Below are positions 1 through 7,589 of a DNA stretch of 53,921 bases, piece after piece (within the stretch, counting starts at the first letter, position 1; each line of letters starts with the position of its first letter). This DNA is from an uncultured Muribaculaceae bacterium (GTDB lineage Bacteria; Bacteroidota; Bacteroidia; Bacteroidales; Muribaculaceae), in NCBI GenBank assembly GCA_910587355.1, contig CAJUKF010000014.1:1-53921 (forward strand), read 5' to 3'. The translations under genes were made by a program, and so were the position numbers. A model generated the notes under the pieces. That model had not been told where the DNA came from, searched no databases, and saw nothing but the letters and a program-made list of their open reading frames with translations.

Positions 1-52
1 CGGGGTGCGCTCGGGACTTTCACCCGTTAGATTATGCCCATGTCGGGCGAAC
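1..52 (-). mobile_element. 5' end of a group IIC-like intron (partial)
   Basis: Read on the minus strand from 52 to 1, the sequence contains GCCCGACATGGG, then TCTAACGGGTGAAAGTCCCG. This closely follows the 5' end of domain I of class C group II introns such as the Oceanobacillus iheyensis intron (GUGUGCCCGGCAUGGG...UCUAUAGGGUGAGAGUCCCG, from memory). The first bases would be GTTCG instead of the usual GTGYG, a deviation. The intron would continue out of the window to the left, so its reverse transcriptase and 3' end are not visible. It begins 8 nt behind a terminator-like hairpin (61-92), the known target preference of this class. Confidence 0.7.
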
Positions 53-60
53 TAATGGCA

Positions 61-92
61 AGAGGGCACCCCGTGAATACAGGATGCCCTCT
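61..92 (-). terminator. Hairpin, probable native plsC terminator and intron target
   Basis: AGAGGGCA (61-68) pairs with TGCCCTCT (85-92), and the stem continues past one mismatch to 71/82, leaving a 10-nt loop. On the minus strand this is the first strong hairpin behind plsC. With the 267-bp insertion removed it would start about 17 nt after the TSD that overlaps the plsC stop codon. The expected U-run is missing on the minus side, probably because the intron inserted 8 nt later. On the plus strand the hairpin is followed by TTAATTATAT. Bases 66-73 could instead pair with 1-8. Confidence 0.55.
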
Positions 93-108
93 TAATTATA
101 TCGTATTT

Positions 109-117
109 AAAGAATTA
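109..117. repeat. Target-site duplication, left copy
   Basis: AAAGAATTA occurs here and again at 385-393, exactly outside the terminal inverted repeats of the 118-384 element. Confidence 0.8.
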
Positions 118-384
118 TATTGGTGTCCGCTAAAACTTTCAAGCCCTATTTGGCTTTTAATTTTCCTCGGACAGCCGATATATTGAATGTGTAGGGGCTT
201 TATTGTGAGATATAAGTCCATTAGAAGAGCTTAAATTGGGCAAATATGGCATCCTTGTCTATGCATACCATGCGAAAGGAGAACATTTTTATCGGACTGC
301 CGATACAAATACTGAAACAGGGGGCTTGTCAATGCATAAAATCACTCAAAATAGCCGGGTAAACACATTTACCGGACACCAATA
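118..384. mobile_element. 267-bp MITE-like element
   Basis: The ends are inverted repeats: TATTGGTGTCCGCTAAA at 118-134 and, on the other strand, TATTGGTGTCCGGTAAA at 368-384 (16 of 17 identical, the outer 12 perfect). Perfect 9-bp direct repeats flank it. There is no open frame long enough for a transposase, so it is either a non-autonomous element mobilised in trans or a remnant. Inside, TCGGACAGCCGATA (167-180) and TCGGACTGCCGATA (292-305) form a near-identical direct pair, and 290-305 is itself a dyad. A 9-bp duplication suits IS4- or ISAs1-type transposases, but the family cannot be fixed from these bases. The rest of 1-390 holds no gene. Confidence 0.8.
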
Positions 385-393
385 AAAGAATTA
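385..393. repeat. Target-site duplication, right copy
   Basis: AAAGAATTA, identical to 109-117. Its last three bases are the complement of the plsC stop codon, so the element inserted at the very 3' end of plsC without altering the protein. Confidence 0.8.
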
Positions 394-1110
394 CTGAGGC
401 AGTGATGAGGCAACAGCCTCGTACGACTGCTCCATAAGGTCGGACAGTTCATGCCGGCCGCCTTCGGGCGCATATATGGGTTTGTGAATAGTAAGCTTTA
501 TAGTCCCGTAACGTGGCAGAATCGCTCCGCGAGGCATTATGCGGTATGCTCCGTCGATTGTCACAGGCACAACAGGAAGATTGAACTCCATGGCAAGCTG
601 AAATGCACCGCGACGGAAAGCGTGCATACGGCCGTCGCGGCTGCGCGAACCCTCGGGAAAAACGACCACCGACAAACCGCCCGACAGACGTTTCTCCGCG
701 GTTTCCATTGTTATACGCGTAGCCGAGGGAGTGGAATTGTCGACATATATATGACCCGATACACGACAACTGTAACCGACAAGCGGAATTTTCTCAAGAC
801 TCTTTTTCATCATCCACCGGAAGTTGTGTCCCAGATACCCGTAAATGGAGAAGATGTCGAATGCTCCCTGATGATTGGCGACAAAGACATAGGATGTTTT
901 TTTATCGAAATTCTCACGGCCGCTCACCTTTACTTTCACGAAATTGAGTATGCAGAAAATTCTGGCCCAGTAATGCCCGGGCCAGTACCCGAAACTGCGG
1001 CTCATGCCGAGCATACTGCCTATTATCGTGGTAAGTGCCGCAAGCACTGTGGCTACAAGCAGCAGAGGCATTGCTATGCAAAACTGATATATGCGATAAA
1101 AAAATATCAT
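391..1110 (-). CDS. plsC: 1-acyl-sn-glycerol-3-phosphate acyltransferase
   Basis: 239 aa, normal for the family. It acylates lysophosphatidic acid to phosphatidic acid at the inner membrane. A hydrophobic N-terminal segment (about 10-35) is followed by the HX4D catalytic motif NHQGAFD (H80, D85) and the substrate motif FPEGSRS (151-157). The start is an ATG 23 nt behind the radical SAM gene, so the two are probably co-transcribed. The 3' end carries the duplication of the 118-384 insertion, which separates the gene from its likely terminator. Related acyltransferases, for example of ornithine lipids, cannot be excluded from sequence alone. Confidence 0.9.
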   Translation of the reverse strand: MIFFYRIYQFCIAMPLLLVATVLAALTTIIGSMLGMSRSFGYWPGHYWARIFCILNFVKVKVSGRENFDKKTSYVFVANHQGAFDIFSIYGYLGHNFRWMMKKSLEKIPLVGYSCRVSGHIYVDNSTPSATRITMETAEKRLSGGLSVVVFPEGSRSRDGRMHAFRRGAFQLAMEFNLPVVPVTIDGAYRIMPRGAILPRYGTIKLTIHKPIYAPEGGRHELSDLMEQSYEAVASSLPQ

Positions 1111-1133
1111 GATGTAGATTCTTCGAAATACTC

Positions 1134-2168
1134 TCAGTCTATACTATAATTAAGTTTTTTGCTGACTTTTTTGTCGCGTGATGCTGAAGAATGAATGGCA
1201 TTTTTCAGCAGATGTCTCACAGTATGTTTTCTTTTATGATATTGCGCGTAAGTCTCTTTGTCCGCTTCAAAATCATCCTTATAGCATGCGTCAGGAGCAA
1301 CATAGACATATGTAAGGTCTTCTATCAGAGCTGCCGTGCTCTCCTGCTGCTCAGCTATGGTTTCTATCTGTTCTCGCGAAGGCGAGATACATATTATGCC
1401 GCGGCGATGGCACTCTTTAACCACTGCGCCTATGGTTGTGTCGAAATGTCTTACCAGCGGCCCGGGATTGAAGTCATCCCATGCTGAATTGCCGATTTTT
1501 TGAACCGGCCGAAGCTGTACAATATCCGGAAAACCGCCGGACTGCCACAAATCCCAGAATTTCGAACCTTCAAGATTATGTATATTGAGCGAATTAACTG
1601 TATAATTCACGCGTAAGCGAAAACTCGGGAACAACTTTTTGACATGGGCTATCTCAGCAGCAAGTTTTTTAAACAATTCAAATTTTGCCCCTGACATCAG
1701 ATACTCATATGTCTCGGCTGTTGTGCCGTGAAGAGAGAGCGTAAGTTCATCAAGTCCGGCTTTTACGAGCGCTTCGAGCGGACATTTGCCGGATGCCAAC
1801 AATTGTCCGTTGGTAGTCAATGATATATAAGGCACGCCGTATTTTCTGCCGAGAGCAATAATTTTTTCGAGACCGGAATACAGTGTCGGTTCGGCACCGC
1901 AGCCTATCTGCAGCTTAAGCGCATAAGGGAAGATAGCAGCCGCATATTGATTTAAATCACGGTCTGATATGATTCCTTTCATTGCCGAGCGCTTCTCAGG
2001 GTCAGAAAAATAACACATTCTGCAACGCAGATTACATGCAAGTATAGGGTCCATAAACACTCCGGCCGTACGGCGGCGCATTCTGAACATGGCCGCAAGT
2101 CCTATCAGTTTGAACTGACGCGGCATTTTACGGCCCGAGGCAAACTTCAGCAGTCTGTAAAGATTCAT
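1134..2168 (-). CDS. Radical SAM protein
   Basis: 344 aa. The CX3CX2C motif that binds the 4Fe-4S cluster and S-adenosylmethionine is at C45, C49 and C52 (CNLRCRMC), followed by the glycine-containing strands of a half TIM barrel (IGCGAEPTLY, SLTTNGQLL). The C-terminus has no second Cys cluster, so a typical SPASM domain is not evident. The substrate is unknown; its place between an SDR reductase and PlsC hints at lipid or envelope modification (inference). The start ATG lies only 4 nt behind a TAnnTTTG box, suggesting a leaderless message. Confidence 0.85.
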   Translation of the reverse strand: MNLYRLLKFASGRKMPRQFKLIGLAAMFRMRRRTAGVFMDPILACNLRCRMCYFSDPEKRSAMKGIISDRDLNQYAAAIFPYALKLQIGCGAEPTLYSGLEKIIALGRKYGVPYISLTTNGQLLASGKCPLEALVKAGLDELTLSLHGTTAETYEYLMSGAKFELFKKLAAEIAHVKKLFPSFRLRVNYTVNSLNIHNLEGSKFWDLWQSGGFPDIVQLRPVQKIGNSAWDDFNPGPLVRHFDTTIGAVVKECHRRGIICISPSREQIETIAEQQESTAALIEDLTYVYVAPDACYKDDFEADKETYAQYHKRKHTVRHLLKNAIHSSASRDKKVSKKLNYSID

Positions 2169-2172
2169 ACCG

Positions 2173-2180
2173 CAAAAATA
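2173..2180 (-). promoter_or_regulatory. -7 box of the radical SAM gene, possibly leaderless
   Basis: On the minus strand TATTTTTG fits the Bacteroidetes -7 consensus TAnnTTTG. The start codon follows after CGGT, so transcription would start at or next to the ATG. No clear -33 TTTG is present at the right distance, which lowers confidence. If real, radical SAM and plsC have a promoter separate from the upstream six genes. Confidence 0.4.
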
Positions 2181-2249
2181 ACGAATTTTGCGTAATAACT
2201 CTACAGACTCCCCTATCTTTTTACTCGTTTTGGATTTCGCGTGAAAAAC

Positions 2250-2987
2250 TTAATAATCGACAAACTCGATACGGCGCCACAGCGCATCCGGAATCATACG
2301 CCAGAGTACAGTGACTACAGCCCAGCGAGAATCTATTACAGCCACACGTTTGCCACGCAGCATGGCACTCTCAAGACGCGGAGCAACATAATTCACACTC
2401 ATTTCCATTGGATATTTGTGTCCGTTAAGAAGAGCCGTGTCGACAAAACCAGGACGAATATCAGTAACGGAGACATTCACATGCTGCTGATGAGCAAGCT
2501 GGTCAATTGCCTGCAGATAGGTCCACTGATAGCGCTTCGATGCAGAGTATGCAGCGGATATACCGATGCCTTTGACACCGGCCACAGAGGTGATGGCAGC
2601 TATATGGCCGCGATGCAGGCTTGCTGTCTGTTTGTAATACTTGTATGCGGCGTTGATTATCCGTGTGAAGCCATATACATTCACAAGCACGGTCTGGTCG
2701 TCGACGGCATTGTCGAGGTCGGGGTTACGCCAGCCACATCCGGCGGCATAGAGCAGATAATCCATTCCGTCAATCAGCTCTATCAGTTTATAGAAACGGT
2801 CGACGGCATCCTGCGCCGTAACATCGATTGTCATGTATTCGACACGGTCTGGATATTTTTCTTTCAGAGACTTAAGCTGTTCTTCACGGCGCGCAGCAAT
2901 ACCAACACGCCACCCGAGACGGGCAAAATCTGTAGCGACACGCATACCGATACCCGATGATGCGCCAATGATGATTATTTTTTTCAT
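2250..2987 (-). CDS. SDR-family NAD(P)-dependent oxidoreductase
   Basis: 245 aa, typical classical short-chain dehydrogenase/reductase. The Rossmann motif GASSGIG is at 8-14, NAG-like AAGCG at about 81-85, and the catalytic Ser134, Tyr147 and Lys151 (YSASK) are in place. The start overlaps the preceding stop by 4 nt (ATGA), so it is translationally linked to the DUF6048 gene. Substrate unknown; family members reduce keto groups of lipids, sugars or other metabolites. Confidence 0.88.
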   Translation of the reverse strand: MKKIIIIGASSGIGMRVATDFARLGWRVGIAARREEQLKSLKEKYPDRVEYMTIDVTAQDAVDRFYKLIELIDGMDYLLYAAGCGWRNPDLDNAVDDQTVLVNVYGFTRIINAAYKYYKQTASLHRGHIAAITSVAGVKGIGISAAYSASKRYQWTYLQAIDQLAHQQHVNVSVTDIRPGFVDTALLNGHKYPMEMSVNYVAPRLESAMLRGKRVAVIDSRWAVVTVLWRMIPDALWRRIEFVDY

Positions 2988-3955
2988 TCAGCAGGAGTTT
3001 TTTCAGTGTCAGCGGATGTTCCGGCATCAGATTCGCTTTCCGCCGGTGTTTCCGATATTTCTGTTATAACACCCTCGTCCTTTTGCTTGTTCAGATGCCC
3101 GAGCCCGAATGTATAGCTTATTGAGAAACTGCCAGTGAGCGCTCCGTTGCGCGAACCGTAACCTGGTATATACCACGGCTTGCCATACGACGACTTGGTT
3201 TCGTGAATAATGGAATGATATTTGATTGTCCAACCGGCCGAAACAGGGCCCCATATTTTCACCCGCAGGCCGAATATCACTTCAAGCCACCCTGCTGTGA
3301 CATTCTGCGACGGAATGTCAAATACAGAACTCTCATCCCAGTAACTATCGTTGAGATGTACATTATCAACGTGATATGTAAACGGTGAAAAGCCGTAACG
3401 CAGACCGGCGTATACCGAGTACGCCGGATTGGAGTTGTAGAGAAAATTATAATTGGCACCCAGACGAAAATAGACACTCATCGGAGATTTATAAGTAAAA
3501 TTCATCCCTGACGGAGTGTTGTCGGCTGTGCCGAGTCCTACTTCCACAATCGGCTTATAACGGTTGTGAAGCGATAGCTCGGCCCAGGCATCAGCAATGC
3601 CGAACTTCTGGCCGAACGCACGCATAATCGGGTCCCATACATTTACACCTACAGTAAGCGCATGAAAAAGCGGATACTCCATTTTGGGCACACTGTTGAT
3701 TACTGTCGAATCCGTCCACTCCTCGCCAGTGACAGTATCCACAAAAATAGTACGGCCTCTCTCGTCGAGATAACTTATTGAGGCGGCCCGGCGTTTGGCA
3801 TTGATTCGCGATGTGTCAGTGGCCGTCTCGTTTACGGCCTGAGTTGTAGTCGCCGCCGTATTTACGGGAGTCGCCCTGCGCCGTGGAGATTGTCCGGACA
3901 TTATCGAAACAGCGCAAGTGACAATAAGACTTATTATTACAGTACGCGCTTTCAT
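2984..3955 (-). CDS. DUF6048-like outer-membrane beta-barrel protein
   Basis: 323 aa with an N-terminal signal peptide (MKARTVIISLIVTCAVSIMS), then a Thr/Ala-rich linker and a region rich in alternating aromatic/hydrophobic strands from about 90 to 290, ending in an acidic low-complexity tail. This suits a small outer-membrane beta-barrel. I recognise it as the Bacteroidales DUF6048 type from its pairing with a DUF6452-like lipoprotein directly upstream (4-nt overlap). Function unknown. Confidence 0.7.
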   Translation of the reverse strand: MKARTVIISLIVTCAVSIMSGQSPRRRATPVNTAATTTQAVNETATDTSRINAKRRAASISYLDERGRTIFVDTVTGEEWTDSTVINSVPKMEYPLFHALTVGVNVWDPIMRAFGQKFGIADAWAELSLHNRYKPIVEVGLGTADNTPSGMNFTYKSPMSVYFRLGANYNFLYNSNPAYSVYAGLRYGFSPFTYHVDNVHLNDSYWDESSVFDIPSQNVTAGWLEVIFGLRVKIWGPVSAGWTIKYHSIIHETKSSYGKPWYIPGYGSRNGALTGSFSISYTFGLGHLNKQKDEGVITEISETPAESESDAGTSADTEKTPAE

Positions 3956-4470
3956 TCTTCAGGAGGATTTTCGTCAGTTTCGGCCGTACGGAAATAGAAG
4001 CGCAGCCGTTCTATGTCGGTGTTGGTGATAGTGGAATCAACAACTACAACAGAATCAACGAGATGTGTGGTATGTTTTACCCGTTCAATCTTGTAGATAT
4101 ACATCGCTCCGCACTCCTGCGAAGCAAAATACGGATGCGAGGTATATTCAAATGTCACGGTATCGTTGAATGCAGGGTCGGCCAAATCCGATTGGGTATA
4201 GTGGAGGCACCAGCTCACCGAAGAATAAGCCGAACGCATAGGCAGATAGATGCTTGATGCCGACGCGCTGCTTGCGGACAGAAGGCTGTCGCCGGGAGCT
4301 CCCACACCATGAATCTGCATTACCGAACCGATGCTGATTCCACGGCCGCTCCCGGAAGAATAAAATCCTGCAAGGGGTATGGCACTCTGATTGTCAAGAC
4401 ATCCCGACGTATTGCATGACAAGGCCAGCGTGAGCAGGACCAATAATATGGCAAAGAATCCGGCTCTCAC
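3952..4470 (-). CDS. DUF6452-like lipoprotein
   Basis: 172 aa. The signal peptide ends in a lipobox, LALSC (Cys19), so the protein is predicted to be lipidated; with the barrel-like next gene it may act in the outer membrane. The start is GTG, overlapping the nitroreductase stop as GTGA; no ATG gives a complete signal peptide. DUF6452 and DUF6048 genes typically travel together in Bacteroidales. Function unknown. Confidence 0.7.
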   Translation of the reverse strand: MRAGFFAILLVLLTLALSCNTSGCLDNQSAIPLAGFYSSGSGRGISIGSVMQIHGVGAPGDSLLSASSASASSIYLPMRSAYSSVSWCLHYTQSDLADPAFNDTVTFEYTSHPYFASQECGAMYIYKIERVKHTTHLVDSVVVVDSTITNTDIERLRFYFRTAETDENPPEE

Positions 4471-4991
4471 CTTTTCAGCAATATTTCATCAAGGGATTTA
4501 CGTTTCTTTTCAGGAATACAGGACCCTTCTGCAGGATAGCCTATCGGCAGAATCACCACCGGTACAAGTCCCTCTGGCAAAACCAGGCCTTCATGCAGTT
4601 TCGCAGGGTCGAAATTACACACCCAGCATGTACCCAATCCCTGTTCGGCCGCAGCAAGACATAGATGCTCGGTAATAATGGCACAATCTACATCAATGTG
4701 GCTGTGATTGTCGAAAGAACGCACCCAGCCTTCAGCAGGGTCGCCGAGCACTATGATATACATCGGAGCCATGGCAATCCATTCCCGTGAATACGAGGAG
4801 ATGACAGCATTGCGCCCGGCTTCGTCGTCGGGACTGATAATCATAAGCCGCCATGGCTGGCGGTTGCAGGCCGACGGCGACAGACGCGCGCATTCGAGCA
4901 CATAATCGAGTGCGCTCTGTTCAGGAATCTGTGATGAATATGAGCGGCACGAATAGCGTTCGCGAGCCAGTGTTATAAAGTCATTTTTCAT
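4467..4991 (-). CDS. Nitroreductase-family FMN oxidoreductase
   Basis: 174 aa, a short member of the family. The N-terminal RYSCRSY pattern binds FMN phosphate, SPSACNRQPWR (about 37-47) is the diagnostic motif, and AAAEQGLGTCWVCNF (about 112-126) and VVILPIGYPAE follow. These enzymes use FMN and NAD(P)H to reduce nitro groups, quinones or flavins; the physiological substrate here is unknown. It overlaps the preceding glycosyltransferase by 11 nt. Confidence 0.88.
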   Translation of the reverse strand: MKNDFITLARERYSCRSYSSQIPEQSALDYVLECARLSPSACNRQPWRLMIISPDDEAGRNAVISSYSREWIAMAPMYIIVLGDPAEGWVRSFDNHSHIDVDCAIITEHLCLAAAEQGLGTCWVCNFDPAKLHEGLVLPEGLVPVVILPIGYPAEGSCIPEKKRKSLDEILLKR

Positions 4992-5961
4992 TTTTCTGGA
5001 AGTTTTCGCCTATTGTTTCTTTAATTTCGTATTCGTTGCGCTTAGGCGAATTTCTCACTACGAGTTCGCCCACAAAGCCTGCGAGGAACAGCTGAGAGCC
5101 AAGGAGCATAAGCACAAGCGAAAGATAGAAATACGGAGAATCGGTGACAAGAATATAGTGTGCGCCGGTGTGCATGTTATACAGTTTGACTGCTCCGACA
5201 ATAATAACGGCAATAAAGCCGAGGAAAAACATAAGAGAGCCGAGAAGACCGAAGAAATGCATCGGCTTCTTGCCGAACTTACCTGTAAACCACAGGGTGG
5301 CAAGGTCGAGATATCCGTTCACGAACCGGTCGAGACCGAATTTTGTCTTGCCGTACTTACGCGCCTGATGATGCACCACTTTCTCTCCGATACGATTGAA
5401 TCCGTGCAGTTTGGCGAGATACGGTATATAGCGGTGCATATCGCCGTAAACCTCAATATGCTTCACCACTTCATGCCTGTATGCCTTGAGGCCGCAGTTG
5501 AAGTCATGGAGATTCTTGATTCCGCTCACTTTGCGGGCCGTGGCGTTGAAGAGTTTTGTCGGTATAGTTTTCGAGAGAGGGTCGTAGCGTTTTTGTTTGT
5601 AGCCGCTTACGAGGTCGTATCCTTCTTCCTTAATCATGCGGTAAAGACCGGGAATCTCGTCAGGACTGTCCTGCAAATCGGCATCCATTGTAATCACGAC
5701 ATCACCCTGTGCGAGACGGAAACCTGTGTTAAGAGCCGGCGATTTGCCGTAATTGCGGCGGAATGACGCTGCCCTGACATGGACCGGGTCGGCATCGGCA
5801 AGCTTATGTATCACGTTCCATGAGCCGTCATTCGACCCATCGTCGACATATATCACTTCATAGCTGAAGTTATTGGCTTTCATCACACGCCGAATCCACT
5901 CATCGAGTTCGGGAAGAGATTCGGCTTCATTATATAATGGAACAATGACAGAGATATCCAT
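4981..5961 (-). CDS. Family 2 glycosyltransferase (DPM/ArnC type)
   Basis: 326 aa. A GT-A domain starts at residue 2 (ISVIVPLYNEAESL) with nucleotide-binding YVDDGSNDGS and the metal-binding MDADLQD (D93, D95). Two C-terminal membrane segments lie at about 233-262 and 277-303. This layout is that of enzymes that transfer a sugar onto undecaprenyl or dolichyl phosphate at the cytoplasmic face, for lipid A, teichoic-type or glycan modification. It follows the DUF4199 gene after 4 nt, a common Bacteroidales pair. Confidence 0.88.
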   Translation of the reverse strand: MDISVIVPLYNEAESLPELDEWIRRVMKANNFSYEVIYVDDGSNDGSWNVIHKLADADPVHVRAASFRRNYGKSPALNTGFRLAQGDVVITMDADLQDSPDEIPGLYRMIKEEGYDLVSGYKQKRYDPLSKTIPTKLFNATARKVSGIKNLHDFNCGLKAYRHEVVKHIEVYGDMHRYIPYLAKLHGFNRIGEKVVHHQARKYGKTKFGLDRFVNGYLDLATLWFTGKFGKKPMHFFGLLGSLMFFLGFIAVIIVGAVKLYNMHTGAHYILVTDSPYFYLSLVLMLLGSQLFLAGFVGELVVRNSPKRNEYEIKETIGENFQKNEK

Positions 5962-5965
5962 AAAT

Positions 5966-6535
5966 TCAGAAGGATTTGTTTTGGTTGTTTCCGGCCATAA
6001 AACTGCGACGCGGCAGCGATACCTTAACTACTATCGCTACAAGCAACGACAGCACTGTGCCAATCACTATATTGAACGATATCAGTTGCGAAGCTATATC
6101 AATAGCAGAGGGCACGGGCATTTCGAGTTGACGTTCAAGCATTTCGACCAGAGGCGCCGAATTGGGTCCGTCCTGTTCGCTGAGCGTTATTATGGCCTGT
6201 TGCAGCGTCTCATGAATAAAATCGGGCATACAGAAACGTATGCCGGCATAAGCGACGAGCGCCGGAATGAGACTGCCGAGAAGAAATGTGGCAATACCTT
6301 CGGCCCATAACTCGGCAAAACCGAGACTTCCGGAAGTCGCCAAAGCACTGCGGCGAAGTATGCGATACAGAAAAAAAGGCATGGCCAGCGTTCCAACCCA
6401 CACAATTAGTGTGGCTGCGAGATAGTGGAGGCTCAGGCCTGTCGCTATTACGAGTACACTTATATACAGGCTCATGTAAAGCCCGTTGCGGGCCGCACGT
6501 GTATGAATTGGCTGCGGTGGCTTGGATTCCATATT
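5966..6535 (-). CDS. DUF4199 integral membrane protein
   Basis: 189 aa from the ATG at 6535 (MESKPPQ...). The open frame reaches a TTG at 6559, but that codon lies where transcription should begin behind the -7 box at 6564-6571, so the ATG is preferred. Four hydrophobic segments are visible (about 20-40, 45-63, 75-95 and 150-172). DUF4199 proteins sit next to family 2 glycosyltransferases in many Bacteroidetes; their role is unknown. First gene of the minus-strand train down to plsC. Confidence 0.75.
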   Translation of the reverse strand, partial: NMESKPPQPIHTRAARNGLYMSLYISVLVIATGLSLHYLAATLIVWVGTLAMPFFLYRILRRSALATSGSLGFAELWAEGIATFLLGSLIPALVAYAGIRFCMPDFIHETLQQAIITLSEQDGPNSAPLVEMLERQLEMPVPSAIDIASQLISFNIVIGTVLSLLVAIVVKVSLPRRSFMAGNNQNKSF

Positions 6536-6563
6536 TTTATCTATGCTGAGATAATTCAATTGA

Positions 6564-6571
6564 CAAAGTTA
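6564..6571 (-). promoter_or_regulatory. -7 box of the DUF4199-to-plsC gene train
   Basis: TAACTTTG on the minus strand matches TAnnTTTG. It predicts a start near 6558 and a leader of about 23 nt to the ATG at 6535. The -33 element is not clear. Confidence 0.5.
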
Positions 6572-6596
6572 CAAATTTTCCTTCACCCGACGTCTA

Positions 6597-6624
6597 TTTG
6601 ACAATTATATTTGTTATATATTTG
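6597..6624 (+). promoter_or_regulatory. Possible promoter of the HdeD-like gene
   Basis: TTTG (6597-6600) and TATATTTG (6617-6624) resemble the -33 and -7 boxes, but the spacer is only 16 nt; a second TATATTTG is at 6606-6613. It would leave an 80-nt leader before the ATG at 6706. Confidence 0.35.
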
Positions 6625-6705
6625 TATTCGGATTGGCCAAAGCAAGCTATCCGACAACCCGAACATGACTATTATAAACACATTTTTATTATAATTCTCA
6701 CTATT

Positions 6706-7368
6706 ATGAAAGGACGAAACCTCTTGCTGACAGGTCTTGTAAACCTCCTTATCGGTATTCTTCTGATAATTTTCCGAACTTCGCTCTCTAATGGCCGCCT
6801 CGTAATTCTTATCGGAGCTATTTTCCTCATCGCAGGCGTAATCAACATGACGGTTCTCTTGGGCTCCCGGGATAAGAACGGAAAAGCACGTTCAGGCATA
6901 TTCGGCACAACATTCGGCTGGATAGCGAGTACGGCTGCCGTAGTAATGGGACTTGCAATGATTATTTTCTGCAATGATTTTGTAGCGATGATGGGATTTG
7001 TTTTCGGCGTACTGATATTGTTCGCCGCCCTCTTCCAGCTGTTTCTGCTCATTTTCGGCTCGCGTCCGGTAACACTCTCGCCTTGGTTTTATCTTGTGCC
7101 CGCAGCTTTGGTAGGAGCCGCCATATACATTATTCTTAATACACCCGAAACCGGCAACCATGATATCGTGATGATTGTGACAGGCATTTCTTTCATCGTT
7201 TTTGGTGCTTTCACAATCATCGAAGGCACGGCAATCGGTCAGGCAAACCGCCAGACCCGCATTTCACAGAAAAACGAGGAAAAGAAAATCGTCAGTGCTG
7301 AAAATGATAGAAAAGATGCTGAAAATCCCACTGAGGACTCCCTCGGTGACGACCACAACAAAATATGA
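6706..7368 (+). CDS. HdeD/DUF308-like membrane protein
   Basis: 220 aa from the ATG at 6706 (MKGRNLLLTG...). The open frame extends to a TTG at 6598 that falls inside the promoter region, so the ATG is preferred. About six membrane segments form paired repeats (residues about 5-25, 32-50, 65-85, 90-112, 120-140, 148-170), as in HdeD/DUF308 proteins, followed by a charged cytoplasmic tail rich in Lys, Glu and Asp. HdeD takes part in acid resistance in enterobacteria; the role here is unknown. Confidence 0.7.
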   Translation: MKGRNLLLTGLVNLLIGILLIIFRTSLSNGRLVILIGAIFLIAGVINMTVLLGSRDKNGKARSGIFGTTFGWIASTAAVVMGLAMIIFCNDFVAMMGFVFGVLILFAALFQLFLLIFGSRPVTLSPWFYLVPAALVGAAIYIILNTPETGNHDIVMIVTGISFIVFGAFTIIEGTAIGQANRQTRISQKNEEKKIVSAENDRKDAENPTEDSLGDDHNKI

Positions 7369-7409
7369 TTCCTTGAAGCTATAATTGCGCTTGGAGCGGG
7401 TCAGCCGCG

Positions 7410-7472
7410 GCCCAAAATTGCCATTATTTTGAGTTTTACACTGCAAAAAACAAAAAAAATGCAATTTTGGGC
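7410..7472 (+). terminator. Long inverted repeat, probable terminator
   Basis: GCCCAAAATTGC (7410-7421) and GCAATTTTGGGC (7461-7472) are a perfect 12-bp inverted repeat with a 39-nt T-rich/A-rich loop that can pair further. A T-rich stretch (TTTACTTTT) follows. It lies 40 nt behind the HdeD-like gene and just before the HU promoter, so it probably insulates the two; the symmetry allows action on both strands. Confidence 0.55.
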
Positions 7473-7484
7473 TTTACTTTTATG

Positions 7485-7512
7485 CTTGAATGAAAAATAA
7501 TTACGATATTTG
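7485..7512 (+). promoter_or_regulatory. Probable HU promoter
   Basis: CTTG (7485-7488) and GATATTTG (7505-7512) are imperfect -33/-7 boxes, spaced 16 nt. GATATTTGCACCGC resembles the region next to many Bacteroidales start sites. Confidence 0.4.
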
Positions 7513-7589
7513 CACCGCAAAACGGATTAGGATGTTAAAACCACTCTGAAAACGTTTCTCTAAAAAATAAACTATAAAATCACATAACA

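Noticed and set aside
1..73. tRNA-like arrangement: 1-8 pairs with 66-73 over a 73-nt span
   Set aside because: No D, anticodon or T-arm pattern (no GGTTCGAAT-type loop) on either strand; the group II intron reading explains 1-52 and the 61-92 hairpin competes for 66-73.
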